Positions 1-6,845 of a stretch of DNA of 9,356 bases are shown piece by piece. The first letter of the stretch is position 1. Each line of letters opens with the position of its first letter. The notes under the pieces were generated by a model. The model did not search any database, was not told where the DNA came from, and was given only the letters and a program-made list of their open reading frames with translations. This stretch comes from an uncultured Litoreibacter sp. (GTDB lineage: Bacteria; Pseudomonadota; Alphaproteobacteria; Rhodobacterales; Rhodobacteraceae), in the NCBI GenBank assembly GCA_937928335.1, contig CALFWN010000217.1:1-9356 (forward strand), written 5' to 3'. Both the position numbers and the translations under genes were made by a program.

Positions 1-1
1 C

Positions 2-394
2 GGTCACCGTCATTGAGACAATACGGATTTTCGGATCTGCCATCTGGGCAATCAGTGCAGAATTGTCGTGCATCACCGGGACAAACCCGATCATGGAGCC
101 CGTCACTTCTGCGGATTTGCCCGAAGGGTCCAGTTCGATCAGTGTTGTCAGACAGTCCTGCGCCAACAAGCGGTCCCGTTGAGCCGCGTCCTGCGGCCTG
201 ACCCCTGCCCCGACAATAGCCCAGTCATGCGCAAAACCTTCATCCATAAGGCGGTGCAAATACCAAGCCTGATGCGCACGGTGAAAATTCCCAAGGCCGA
301 TATGGACGATCCCAGCGCTCAGGTCGGCCCGGTCATATTTTGGCTTGCGCACGTCTTCAGGCAGGTTGCCGAGGTTTTCTAGATTCAGGTTCAT
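2..394 (-). CDS. mtlK: Mannitol 2-dehydrogenase, N-terminal part (cut by window edge)
   Basis: The 131 codons visible encode the start of a polyol-specific long-chain dehydrogenase, which oxidises D-mannitol (often also D-arabinitol) to D-fructose (D-xylulose) with NAD+ in the cytoplasm. After a short leader the protein reads GIVHIGLGNFHRAHQA (about residues 28-43), the hallmark N-terminal nucleotide-binding stretch of this family, followed by WAIVGAGV. The full family length is near 480-490 residues, so roughly a quarter is present and the catalytic Lys/Asn/His region is off the window. The ATG at 394-392 shares one base with the TGA stop of smoS (TGATG), so translation is probably coupled to smoS; the Shine-Dalgarno (GTGGATGAG) is weak. 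Position next to a sorbitol dehydrogenase and hexitol transporter supports the substrate. Family and start are clear; the exact polyol preference is inferred. Confidence 0.93.
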   Translation of the reverse strand, partial: MNLNLENLGNLPEDVRKPKYDRADLSAGIVHIGLGNFHRAHQAWYLHRLMDEGFAHDWAIVGAGVRPQDAAQRDRLLAQDCLTTLIELDPSGKSAEVTGSMIGFVPVMHDNSALIAQMADPKIRIVSMTVT

Positions 395-1167
395 CAGCTC
401 ATCCACTGGCCGCCATCGACGTTATACGTCTGTGACACGATGTAATCGGAGTCGGAGGAAGCCAGGAAAACCGCCATACCTGCCAAATCCTCTGGAACAG
501 CGAAGCGGCCTGCCGGGACACCGGCTTCAACCTCCGCCTTTTTCTCACCGGGCTGCTTACCCTCAAGCTTGGCAAACATAGCGTCGACATGCGCCCAGTG
601 CTCGCCATCCACAACACCCGGAGCAATCGCATTCACGTTGATGCCGTGCTTGATCAAGTTGAGACCAGCTGATTGCGTCATCGATATGACTGCGGCTTTC
701 GTCGAGCAGTACACCAGCACCAGACTTTCGCCGCGCCTGCCCGCCTGCGAGGCCATGTTGATGATCTTGCCGCCGTGGCCTTGTGCAATCATCTGTTTGG
801 CCGCCGCCTGCATAGTGAATAATGTGCCTGCAACATTGACCGTATATAGCCTGTCATAGCTCGCACGGGTGATGTCCACCGTCTCGGAAGCATCAAAGAG
901 AGCCGCGTTGTTGATCAGGATATCGAGTTTTCCCGCCTGATCGACCACCGCCGTTATCGCCTGATCGATGCTGTCCTGATCACTCACATCCATGCGGACG
1001 GCGAATGCCTTGTCACCAAGTTGAGCCGCCGCCGCTTGCGCCGCATCAAGATCGATGTCGCCAATCGCGACGCTCGCACCTTCCGCGATATAGCGCTTAG
1101 CAAAGCCCAGGCCGATACCACGGGCGGCCCCCGTAATCAGGGCAGATTTCCCTGTCAGTCGCGTCAT
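394..1167 (-). CDS. smoS: Sorbitol (D-glucitol/L-iditol) 2-dehydrogenase, short-chain family
   Basis: This 257-residue classical short-chain dehydrogenase probably oxidises D-sorbitol to D-fructose with NAD+, feeding hexitols taken up by the adjacent transporter into fructose metabolism. Visible motifs are the cofactor glycine motif TGAARGIG (12-19), acidic D37 after the second strand (favours NAD over NADP), NNAA (86-89), and the catalytic set N111, S140, Y153 and K157 (YCSTK). The stretches [14 protein letters not shown] and [18 protein letters not shown] closely resemble what I recall of Rhodobacter sphaeroides SmoS, as does the C-terminal [12 protein letters not shown]. Length matches the family. 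Its ATG overlaps the smoK stop (ATGA), and only a distant AGGA lies upstream, so it is probably translated by coupling. Some family members also oxidise galactitol or L-iditol, so the physiological substrate is less certain than the family. Confidence 0.95.
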   Translation of the reverse strand: MTRLTGKSALITGAARGIGLGFAKRYIAEGASVAIGDIDLDAAQAAAAQLGDKAFAVRMDVSDQDSIDQAITAVVDQAGKLDILINNAALFDASETVDITRASYDRLYTVNVAGTLFTMQAAAKQMIAQGHGGKIINMASQAGRRGESLVLVYCSTKAAVISMTQSAGLNLIKHGINVNAIAPGVVDGEHWAHVDAMFAKLEGKQPGEKKAEVEAGVPAGRFAVPEDLAGMAVFLASSDSDYIVSQTYNVDGGQWMS

Positions 1168-2168
1168 GCGATACGCAGTTCCTGCGCATCAAATCTATGG
1201 ATTTGATCAGCTTGGGGCGTCAAATAAATCGTGTCGCCATGACGTGCATCGATATCGCCATTGATGCGGACGGTCATCATGTCCGCGAGCCCGGTATCAT
1301 GCACATGGATGAAGGTGTCAGAACCCAGATGCTCCGCCACACCAACACGGCCCTTCCAGGTACCCTCGGTTTTCGACACGGCAATATGTTCCGGGCGAAT
1401 ACCGATTGTCGCGGCATCATGTTTCATCGCTTCCGCACCGTCGATCAGGTTCATCTTTGGCGAGCCGATAAAGCCAGCAACGAATTTGTTGCGCGGCGTA
1501 TGATAGAGTTCCAGCGGGCTACCGACCTGCTCGATCACCCCGGCTTGCAATACGACGATCTTGTCGGCCATCGTCATCGCCTCGACCTGATCATGGGTCA
1601 CGTAGATCATTGTTGTCTCAAGCTTTTTGTGAAGCTCCATGATCTCCAGACGCATGCCTACGCGCAAAGCTGCGTCCAGATTAGACAGCGGTTCGTCAAA
1701 CAGAAACGCCGCGGGCTCCCGCACAATGGCGCGGCCAATGGCGACCCGTTGACGTTGCCCCCCGGACAGCTGACCCGGCTTGCGATCCAGATAATCTGTC
1801 AGGTTCAGCGACTTGGCGGCTGCATCGATTTTGGCGTTTTGCGTTGCCTCATCAATCCCGGCCATACGCATTGGAAATGCGATATTCTTGCGAACCGACA
1901 TATGCGGGTAAAGCGCGTAGCTTTGAAACACCATTGCAAGCCCGCGCTTTGATGGCGGTACTTCGGTGACATCCGCATCGTCGATCTCGATTGCCCCGGC
2001 TGTCAGGTCTTCGAGGCCTGCGATCATCCGCAGCAGCGTGGATTTGCCACAACCCGATGGCCCTACAAAGACGACAAACTCGCCATCGTCGATTGTAAGA
2101 TCCAGTGGCGGGATGACTTCGACCTCGCCAAACACCTTCTTTACTTTATTGAGTGCGATACGTCCCAT
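1164..2168 (-). CDS. smoK: Sorbitol/mannitol ABC transporter, ATP-binding protein
   Basis: This is the cytoplasmic ATPase of the hexitol importer, 334 residues, of the MalK/UgpC type. Motifs in order are Walker [10 protein letters not shown] (36-44), Q-loop Q82, signature LSGGQ (134-138), Walker B AFLFDEP (154-160), D-loop SNLD and switch histidine H192. A C-terminal regulatory (TOBE/OB-type) domain of about 100 residues follows, with the usual IGIRPEH (255-261). A dimer would drive the SmoF/SmoG permease pair. The start at 2168 is supported by AGGGGA at 2179-2174, five bases upstream and overlapping the smoG stop codon; the intergenic gap is nine bases. The end overlaps smoS by four bases (ATGA). 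Family ATPases are sometimes shared between sugar importers, but operon position ties this one to the polyol system. Confidence 0.95.
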   Translation of the reverse strand: MGRIALNKVKKVFGEVEVIPPLDLTIDDGEFVVFVGPSGCGKSTLLRMIAGLEDLTAGAIEIDDADVTEVPPSKRGLAMVFQSYALYPHMSVRKNIAFPMRMAGIDEATQNAKIDAAAKSLNLTDYLDRKPGQLSGGQRQRVAIGRAIVREPAAFLFDEPLSNLDAALRVGMRLEIMELHKKLETTMIYVTHDQVEAMTMADKIVVLQAGVIEQVGSPLELYHTPRNKFVAGFIGSPKMNLIDGAEAMKHDAATIGIRPEHIAVSKTEGTWKGRVGVAEHLGSDTFIHVHDTGLADMMTVRINGDIDARHGDTIYLTPQADQIHRFDAQELRIA

Positions 2169-2177
2169 GTTCGTCCC

Positions 2178-3011
2178 CTATTTCACGGCGCCGAAGGTCA
2201 AGCCTTGGACAAGTTGTTTTTGACAAAACCAACCCAATACGACGATGGGCCCTACGGCGGCGGTGGATACTGCGGAGAGGCGACCGAAGAACAAGCCTTC
2301 CGGGGCACGGTTGCCCTCAATCAGCTTTGACAGCGTGGCGGCATCAATCGTCGTCAGTCGGACGGTCCAGTATGCCTCGTTCCAGCAAAAGATAAAGGCC
2401 AGCAATGCGGTCGAGGCGATGCCCCCCCAGGCCAAAGGAATAAGGATTTCGCGCACCTCACCCCATGTGTTCAAACCATCCATCTTTCCCGCTTCGATGA
2501 TATCCTTCGGGATATCCTTGAAATAGGTGAATAGCATCCAGATAACGATTGGCAGGTTGATCAGGCACAACACCATGATCACGAGGAAATGCGTGTCATA
2601 GATGCCCAATCCTTTTGCCAGAAAGATCATTGGATAAAGCACCGCGGCGGCCGGCAGCATCTTGGTCGACAACATCCACATCAAGATGTCCTTCGTGCCC
2701 CGGCTGGGGTCGAATGCCATCGCGTAGGCACAAGGCACCCCGACAATGAGCGTGAGCAGCGTCGCCGAGACCGACGTGATGACAGAGTTGGTCGCAAACC
2801 GCCAATAGTCATAATTGTCGGTCATGTTTGCGTAATTCTCGAGCGTCGGAGTGAACAAGAGCAGGAACTCAGGTTTGACCGCATCCGCATCTGTCTTGAA
2901 GCTGGTCAGTACCATCCAGAAGATCGGGAAGAAAAAGATCAGAGCCACGCCCCAAGCCAAAATCGGCCAGGCGAACTTTGAGAATTTCGAGGTTTCTGCG
3001 ACAATAGCCAT
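2178..3011 (-). CDS. smoG: Sorbitol/mannitol ABC transporter, inner-membrane permease 2
   Basis: This MalG-type permease of 277 residues forms, with SmoF, the membrane channel for hexitols. Hydrophobic segments lie near residues 15-36 (ending in the FFPIFWMVLTSFKT stretch typical of MalG-like proteins), 73-99, 108-132, 141-163, 195-212 and 248-265, about six spans. The cytoplasmic EAA loop, which contacts the ATPase, is at about 173-193 (EAGKMDGLNTWGEVREILIP). I choose the ATG at 3011 because AGGGGG lies six bases upstream (3023-3018), overlapping the smoF stop. An in-frame ATG at 3044 would add eleven residues and overlap smoF, but has no ribosome binding site. The gap to smoF is ten bases. 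Substrate assignment comes from the neighbours. Confidence 0.93.
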   Translation of the reverse strand: MAIVAETSKFSKFAWPILAWGVALIFFFPIFWMVLTSFKTDADAVKPEFLLLFTPTLENYANMTDNYDYWRFATNSVITSVSATLLTLIVGVPCAYAMAFDPSRGTKDILMWMLSTKMLPAAAVLYPMIFLAKGLGIYDTHFLVIMVLCLINLPIVIWMLFTYFKDIPKDIIEAGKMDGLNTWGEVREILIPLAWGGIASTALLAFIFCWNEAYWTVRLTTIDAATLSKLIEGNRAPEGLFFGRLSAVSTAAVGPIVVLGWFCQKQLVQGLTFGAVK

Positions 3012-3021
3012 GACGTGCCCC

Positions 3022-3960
3022 CTACTCCATGAGTGTCTTGCCAACCATGCGCAGCAGGAAGATGGCTACGATGTTGGCGAGAATGACTGCGAAAATACCC
3101 GTGGCACTGGCCGCCCCGATATTATTGTTGGCGAGTTCCCCAATCAGATAGGGCAGGTTCTTGTTCCCGTTACCACGGCTGACGATCTCGATCTCAGCAT
3201 AAAGAGAGAGATGGAAAATCGCCTGGATCATCACGACAATGGCGATTGGGCGTGCAAGATGTGGCAGCGTCAGGAACCGAAATTGCGACCAGCGCCCGGC
3301 CCCGTCCAGGATGGCGGCCTCCTTTTGCTGCTGATCTTCGGATTGAAGCGATGTCATGAAGATAAGCACCGCAAAAGGTGTCCATTGCCAGGTGACCATC
3401 ATGATCACGGCGTAAGCGGAGGTCTGCGTCGCACGGAAGGAGACCGGGTTGAATTCCGGCCAGAGAGAGAAGAAGCCACCAACAAGGGGCGCATTCCTTA
3501 GGCCTGCGATCACCTCGTTGATGCCGCCCACCGCAAGGCCTTGAAGCCCAAGCACCGGGTCAAGGATCATGTTGATCCAAAGCACTGCGTTGACCGCAGG
3601 CATCACGAAGAATGGCGAGATCAAAAGCACCCGTACGATACCACGCCCCGGAAAGCTCCGATTGACCAGAACCGCTATGAGTACGCCAAGAATAACGGTC
3701 AGAAACAGGATACTGCACACGATGAGCAGGCTGTTCTGGATCGCAAACCAGAACCCATCCTGGTTCCAGACAAATTTGTAGTTCCCGAAGCCGCGCCAGT
3801 TCTCGATTGACGGCGTGGTCCATTCCGGCCGCCGCAGGTTGTTGAGAACGTAGCGGATAAACGAGAAGAAAAGGGTCATCCCCAGAGGGACCAACATCCA
3901 AACCAGCAAGAGCAGGACAGCTGGCGTTTGAAGGAGACGTGGGATCGTTCTATTTGCCAT
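3022..3960 (-). CDS. smoF: Sorbitol/mannitol ABC transporter, inner-membrane permease 1
   Basis: This MalF-type permease of 312 residues is the first of the two membrane subunits of the hexitol importer. A hydrophobic span near residues 12-34 follows a short basic N-terminus. Further spans lie near 75-99, 108-131, 181-204, 238-258 and 284-306. The EAA loop is at about 213-233 (KEAAILDGAGRWSQFRFLTLP). A periplasmic segment of about fifty residues between the early spans (about 133-180) is typical of this branch. The ATG at 3960 is the natural start for the family, but the upstream ribosome binding site is poor (GAGAG about nine bases away). It follows smoE after a 170-base gap carrying a stable hairpin, which fits lower expression of the membrane parts than of the binding protein. 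Confidence 0.93.
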   Translation of the reverse strand: MANRTIPRLLQTPAVLLLLVWMLVPLGMTLFFSFIRYVLNNLRRPEWTTPSIENWRGFGNYKFVWNQDGFWFAIQNSLLIVCSILFLTVILGVLIAVLVNRSFPGRGIVRVLLISPFFVMPAVNAVLWINMILDPVLGLQGLAVGGINEVIAGLRNAPLVGGFFSLWPEFNPVSFRATQTSAYAVIMMVTWQWTPFAVLIFMTSLQSEDQQQKEAAILDGAGRWSQFRFLTLPHLARPIAIVVMIQAIFHLSLYAEIEIVSRGNGNKNLPYLIGELANNNIGAASATGIFAVILANIVAIFLLRMVGKTLME

Positions 3961-4029
3961 TGTTTCGATCTCTCAGCAGGGTGAACGGAGCTTCGGGTCG
4001 GGTCGCTGGATGTCGCACGCCAAAGGCAA

Positions 4030-4047
4030 TCGGGTCAAAAAGCCCGA
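4030..4047 (-). repeat. Weak second hairpin in the smoE-smoF gap
   Basis: TCGGG (4030-4034) pairs with CCCGA (4043-4047) around an 8-base loop, about 40 bases beyond the strong smoE hairpin in the direction of transcription. A five-base stem is modest and could be chance. I see nothing else recognisable in the 170-base gap, and no credible small reading frame. Confidence 0.3.
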
Positions 4048-4086
4048 GGACAAAACAACGTGGAAAATTCTGCAAGATTAGGGGTT

Positions 4087-4116
4087 GGAAGGGCCCAGCT
4101 TGATGAGGGCCCTTCC
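4087..4116 (-). terminator. Intercistronic hairpin after smoE (processing/attenuation element)
   Basis: GGAAGGGCCC (4087-4096) and GGGCCCTTCC (4107-4116) are perfect 10-base complementary arms around a 10-base loop. It begins 15 bases past the smoE stop. In the minus-strand transcript it is followed by AACCCCTAATC, not a U-run, so it is unlikely to be a full intrinsic terminator. Hairpins after the binding-protein gene in ABC operons are known to protect the upstream mRNA and lower downstream expression; that role is inferred here. Confidence 0.75.
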
Positions 4117-4130
4117 CTTAGAAGTCAGAC

Positions 4131-5423
4131 TTAGTAGCCAGCTTCGTCCATGATCGCGACAGCTGCTGCCTGAGCGGCGGCCAGTGCGTCGTCTACCGAT
4201 TTCGCGCCGGAGAGGGCTGCAGCCATCTCTTGTGCGACTGCGGAACCCACCTCTGGGAACTCAGGGATGGCAGCAAACTGAACACCTACGTAAGGCTTGA
4301 TGTCAGTTGCTTCCGGAGCTGCGGATTCGATCGCTGCCATTTCAGCGGCGGCGAAAGGCGCAGCGGCCTGAAACTCAGGGTACGCATAGGTGGATGCACG
4401 CGTGCCTGTTGGCACGGAGCCCCAACCGAACTCAGGGTGGTCTGCGACCGCCTTGATATACTCTTTCGACGTAGCCCACTCGATGAAAGCTTGGCTTTCA
4501 GCAGCGTTTGGCGAGCCAGCTGGCACTGCCATTGCCCAAGCCCACAGCCAGTTCGCACCAACTGGGTTACCAGCGTTCGGGCTTTGAGCATATGCAACGC
4601 CGTCCACTTCCAGGAAGGAAGCAGCGATGGTTGCGTCGATCCACATGCCGCACTTGCCTTCATTGTAAAGCGCGAGGATCTCGTTGAAGGAGTTCCCTTC
4701 CGAGCCGGGAGGGCCATAGTTGCCCAGCAGATCAACGTAGAAGTTGATGGCTGCTTTCCACTCGTCGGAATCCAGTGTCGGTTTGAAGTCAGCGTCGAAC
4801 CAAGCGCCGCCGAAGGAGTTCACCATAGTTGTGATGAACGCCATGTTGTCGCCCCAACCTGGCTTACCGCGCAGACACGCGCCGTAGACGCCATTGTCCG
4901 GGTCGTGCACAGCGGCAGCAGCCGCCTTGATGTTGTCCCAGCTGTCATTGTCAGCAATAGAAACACCAGCAGCGTCGGTCAGGTCTTTGCGATACATGAC
5001 CATTGACGATTCACCGTAAAACGGCGCTGCATACAACTGACCTTCGTGAGACAGGCCGTTGCGCATGGCTGGAAGCATGTCATCGAGGTCGTAATCGGCG
5101 CCGAAGTTCAGCGGCTCAATCCAGCCTGCAGCACCCCAGATTGGAGCTTCCTGCATACCGATATTGATGATGTCGTACTGGCCGCCGCCGGTCGCCGTGT
5201 CGGACGTGACCTGCTCGCGCAGAACGCCTTCTTCAAGCGAAACCCAGTTCAGCTTTACACCGGTTTCTTCGGTGTAGGCTTCAGCAACTTTTTGCATGTT
5301 GATCATGTGACCGTTGTTCACGATCGCGATTGTCAGTTCTTTTGCGTGACCGTCTGCGGATGCAACGCCCGCCGAAAGGCCAACGCCGATCGCAGTGGTC
5401 AGTAGTGTTCTCATGATAGACAT
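4131..5423 (-). CDS. smoE: Sorbitol/mannitol ABC transporter, periplasmic substrate-binding protein
   Basis: This exported binding protein captures polyols in the periplasm and delivers them to SmoFG. The 430-residue precursor has a signal peptide with an early Arg, a hydrophobic core and an ASA|DG cleavage site after residue 23. The mature protein shows features of family 1 (MalE-like) solute-binding proteins: QYDIINIGMQEAPIWGAAGWIEPL, then LYAAPFYGESSMVMYRKDL, the conserved middle region of sugar binders. Two cysteines (in YGACLRG and GKCGMW) could form a disulfide in the oxidising periplasm. The C-terminus is unusually rich in alanine. The start at 5423 is fixed by GGGAGGA ending six bases before the ATG, the best ribosome binding site of the operon, matching the need for excess binding protein. 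It is the first transport gene and directly follows the promoter and operator region. Confidence 0.94.
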   Translation of the reverse strand: MSIMRTLLTTAIGVGLSAGVASADGHAKELTIAIVNNGHMINMQKVAEAYTEETGVKLNWVSLEEGVLREQVTSDTATGGGQYDIINIGMQEAPIWGAAGWIEPLNFGADYDLDDMLPAMRNGLSHEGQLYAAPFYGESSMVMYRKDLTDAAGVSIADNDSWDNIKAAAAAVHDPDNGVYGACLRGKPGWGDNMAFITTMVNSFGGAWFDADFKPTLDSDEWKAAINFYVDLLGNYGPPGSEGNSFNEILALYNEGKCGMWIDATIAASFLEVDGVAYAQSPNAGNPVGANWLWAWAMAVPAGSPNAAESQAFIEWATSKEYIKAVADHPEFGWGSVPTGTRASTYAYPEFQAAAPFAAAEMAAIESAAPEATDIKPYVGVQFAAIPEFPEVGSAVAQEMAAALSGAKSVDDALAAAQAAAVAIMDEAGY

Positions 5424-5436
5424 TGAAGTCCTCCCT

Positions 5437-5450
5437 TTTACACACGTAAA
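5437..5450. promoter_or_regulatory. Candidate LacI-type operator at the smoE transcription start
   Basis: TTTACACACGTAAA has complementary five-base arms (TTTAC/GTAAA) around four bases. It lies between the -10 box and the ribosome binding site, covering the predicted transcription start, a classic place for a repressor. A related 14-mer, identical at 10 of 14 positions, lies upstream of the LacI-family gene at 6628-6641. Binding by that regulator is inferred. Confidence 0.5.
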
Positions 5451-5451
5451 T

Positions 5452-5478
5452 ATTGTAGACGAAATCTTGTTGAGTCAA
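5452..5478 (-). promoter_or_regulatory. Candidate sigma-70 promoter of the smo operon
   Basis: On the minus strand TTGACT (5478-5473, five of six to consensus) and TACAAT (5457-5452, five of six) are separated by 15 bases, slightly short of the usual 16-18. The start of transcription would fall near 5445, giving a leader of about 20 bases before smoE. The -35 box overlaps a small palindrome TTGAGTCAA (5470-5478). Confidence 0.6.
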
Positions 5479-5499
5479 GTTCGATTTTGAGGGCATCAT

Positions 5500-5514
5500 T
5501 GCCGCAATGCGGCA
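5500..5514 (-). repeat. Short GC-rich hairpin after the regulator gene
   Basis: TGCCGC (5500-5505) and GCGGCA (5509-5514) form a six-base stem with a three-base loop, ten bases beyond the regulator stop. No U-run follows on the minus strand, so termination would be weak and some readthrough from the regulator into smoE is possible. Confidence 0.4.
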
Positions 5515-5524
5515 TTCCCAACCC

Positions 5525-6562
5525 TCACGCGGATTCGCGCAGTTTCAGATGCCCGTCAAACAAAGTGATCTCGGGGGCGTCATCGACGACCTCTCCCCCA
5601 ATGATCTGCAAGAGGCGCGACACTGCCTTCTTGCCGATCGCGTCTGTATTCTGTGCGACGGTTGTGAGCGAAGGGTTGAGGTACGGGCACAGCGGATAGT
5701 CATCATGCCCGGCAATGCGCAGCCCTCCATTCGGGCCTCGGCCGGGGGTCAGCCCGTGTCGCGCGGCGGCTCGAATTGCGCCAATGGCAACGCGGTCATT
5801 CACACAGAGTATGGACCGGTCCGTCAGACGACCTTGCGCGAATGCCGCATCAAGAACAGCCTCGCCATGCTCCTCGAAATAGCCGCTCTCATTCACAACA
5901 TCTGTCCCAATGACCTCGGGCTCAAAACCCTGCTTTTCCATTTGCGCAACGTAGGCAGCCTCACGCTCCAAGGCATTGAAGTTGACCCGAGGCATAGCAA
6001 GAAAAACTGGCGGCTTGCCAACGCGGCAAAGGTATTCCGTAATTAAACCAGTGCTTTGCATGTGATCTGAGCCGACAAAATCGACATCAGGCATCGTCTT
6101 TGGACGCGAATCCATCAGCACGAAGGGCAGCCTTGATTTCAGTCGCTGGTAGACGGCCTGATCACTATGGTCCCCCAGCGGAGCCACCAATGCACCGTCA
6201 ACATTCATCGACATAAACGTCTCTGCGGCGCGCGCTTCGATCAAGGGATCTGAATGCGAGCATTTGGTGATCACACTCAATCCCGCCTCCATTGCGGCGA
6301 CCTCAACGGACTCGAGCAGCTTGGTAAAGAACAGGTCATTGAGGTAGGGAATAATCACTCCAATCATCCCCGTTGATTTCCGGTTCAATCGTGTCGCAAA
6401 GAAGTTCGGAACGTATTCAACACGCTCCAACCCCTCTTCAATCCGAGCGACCGTCTTTGGCTTTACGAGGCCTGGGTCCTGAAAAAAGCGAGAGAGCGTG
6501 GGCCGCGAAATCCCTATCGCAACAGAGAGCTCTTCCATCGTTTTGATCCGAGGTTTTAACAC
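5525..6562 (-). CDS. LacI-family transcriptional regulator of the polyol operon
   Basis: This 345-residue protein is a LacI/GalR-type repressor probably controlling the adjacent hexitol operon in response to a polyol or fructose-like ligand. The N-terminal helix-turn-helix (about 8-30, TMEELSVAIGISRPTLSRFF) is followed by the third helix ending YVPN and a hinge ATRLNRKSTGMIGVIIP (56-72). The rest is a periplasmic-binding-protein-like sensor domain with the usual ILCVNDRVAIGAI (251-263), GHDD (285-288) and NPSLTTVAQ (296-304) motifs. The recognition helix RPTLSR departs from the more common STVSR pattern, so its operator may be atypical. Translation starts at GTG (6562-6560), supported by AGGAAGGA six bases upstream; the ATG at codon 9 would cut into the DNA-binding domain. 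It is on the same strand as the operon, 98 bases before smoE. Operator-like repeats lie before both genes, suggesting autoregulation. Confidence 0.92.
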   Translation of the reverse strand: MLKPRIKTMEELSVAIGISRPTLSRFFQDPGLVKPKTVARIEEGLERVEYVPNFFATRLNRKSTGMIGVIIPYLNDLFFTKLLESVEVAAMEAGLSVITKCSHSDPLIEARAAETFMSMNVDGALVAPLGDHSDQAVYQRLKSRLPFVLMDSRPKTMPDVDFVGSDHMQSTGLITEYLCRVGKPPVFLAMPRVNFNALEREAAYVAQMEKQGFEPEVIGTDVVNESGYFEEHGEAVLDAAFAQGRLTDRSILCVNDRVAIGAIRAAARHGLTPGRGPNGGLRIAGHDDYPLCPYLNPSLTTVAQNTDAIGKKAVSRLLQIIGGEVVDDAPEITLFDGHLKLRESA

Positions 6563-6592
6563 ACTGAAGGTCCTTCCTACGTCTACACCCCC

Positions 6593-6620
6593 ACCATAAT
6601 GACCCCATCCTTTTTGTCGA
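6593..6620 (-). promoter_or_regulatory. Candidate promoter of the LacI-family regulator
   Basis: On the minus strand TCGACA (6620-6615) and TATGGT (6598-6593) are spaced by 16 bases, about 30 bases before the GTG start. The -10 match is only four of six. An alternative -35 such as TTGCAC within the AT-rich stretch to the right is possible, so placement is tentative. Confidence 0.35.
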
Positions 6621-6672
6621 ATAATTTTTTACATGTGCAAATTTTTGACGAAAAGATTTTACAGGTAGAGAA
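6611..6672. repeat. Imperfect 31-base tandem repeat in the regulator promoter
   Basis: Two copies start with TTTTTGTCGAA (6611) and TTTTTGACGAA (6642), exactly 31 bases apart, close to three helical turns. Each copy continues into a TTTTACA-containing segment (6627 and 6657). The stretch is strikingly AT-rich against its surroundings. Such spacing fits two protein-binding sites on the same face of the DNA; function is inferred. Confidence 0.5.
6628..6641. promoter_or_regulatory. Candidate operator upstream of the regulator gene
   Basis: TTTACATGTGCAAA is an imperfect inverted repeat (arms TTTAC/GCAAA, one mismatch). It matches the smoE operator candidate at 10 of 14 positions, and both are followed by AAAT-rich sequence and GACGAAA (6647-6653 here, 5458-5464 at smoE). 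It could mediate autoregulation. Confidence 0.42.
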
Positions 6673-6710
6673 TCGGCGCATAACAAGCCTGCTCGATTCT
6701 GCCGATTTTC
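6668..6710. repeat. Inverted repeat far upstream of the regulator
   Basis: GAGAATCGGC (6668-6677) and GCCGATTTTC (6701-6710) are complementary at nine of ten positions with a 23-base spacer. It lies between the regulator promoter and the terminator of the next gene. It could be a second binding site or a chance match; I can assign no function. Confidence 0.35.
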
Positions 6711-6776
6711 AAGAGGTTCAAAGCGTCTCAGGAATACACGCCCAGAGGCCGAGCTTCGAAAATCAACGCAGGCCAC

Positions 6777-6809
6777 AAAAAAGGGCCGATGCCTAAAGCA
6801 TCAGCCCTT
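6777..6809 (-). terminator. Intrinsic terminator of the His-rich protein gene
   Basis: On the minus strand a 12-base stem (right arm 6798-6809, left arm 6781-6792, one G-U pair) with a five-base loop is followed directly by a run of six T (complement of A at 6777-6782). This is a textbook rho-independent terminator. It ends transcription of the minus-strand gene to its right, before the regulator promoter. Confidence 0.88.
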
Positions 6810-6821
6810 CCTTTCTGCATT

Positions 6822-6838
6822 CGCCTGCCTTGCAGGCG
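6822..6838 (-). repeat. Hairpin between the His-rich gene stop and its terminator
   Basis: CGCCTGC (6822-6828) and GCAGGCG (6832-6838) form a perfect seven-base stem with a three-base loop, seven bases beyond the stop codon at 6846-6848. It stacks with the terminator hairpin that follows and may protect the mRNA 3' end. Confidence 0.55.
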
Positions 6839-6845
6839 CTTAGCT

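Noticed and set aside
1197..1952. Plus-strand open frame of 251 codons opposite smoK
   Set aside because: It is antisense to an ATPase whose motifs are all intact; it has no family resemblance.
3012..3044. Upstream ATG at 3044 as the smoG start
   Set aside because: It has no Shine-Dalgarno and would overlap smoF; the ATG at 3011 has AGGGGG at ideal spacing and gives the family's usual N-terminus.
2851..3501. Plus-strand open frame of 216 codons spanning the smoG-smoF junction
   Set aside because: It is antisense to two clear permease genes and reads as low-complexity charged sequence.
4230..5006. Plus-strand open frame of 258 codons opposite smoE
   Set aside because: It lies wholly inside the well-supported smoE gene on the other strand, and its translation is Cys/Arg/His-rich with no recognisable domain.
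5507..6046. Plus-strand open frame of 179 codons opposite the regulator
   Set aside because: It is antisense to a complete LacI-family gene and shows no domain or signal.
6668..6710. Inverted repeat considered as a terminator or mobile-element end
   Set aside because: The 23-base spacer and absence of a following T-run argue against a terminator. There is no transposase or target duplication nearby.
6438..6776. Minus-strand 112-codon frame overlapping the regulator start and promoter
   Set aside because: It runs through the regulator's DNA-binding region in another frame and through the AT-rich promoter repeats; the composition is not protein-like.
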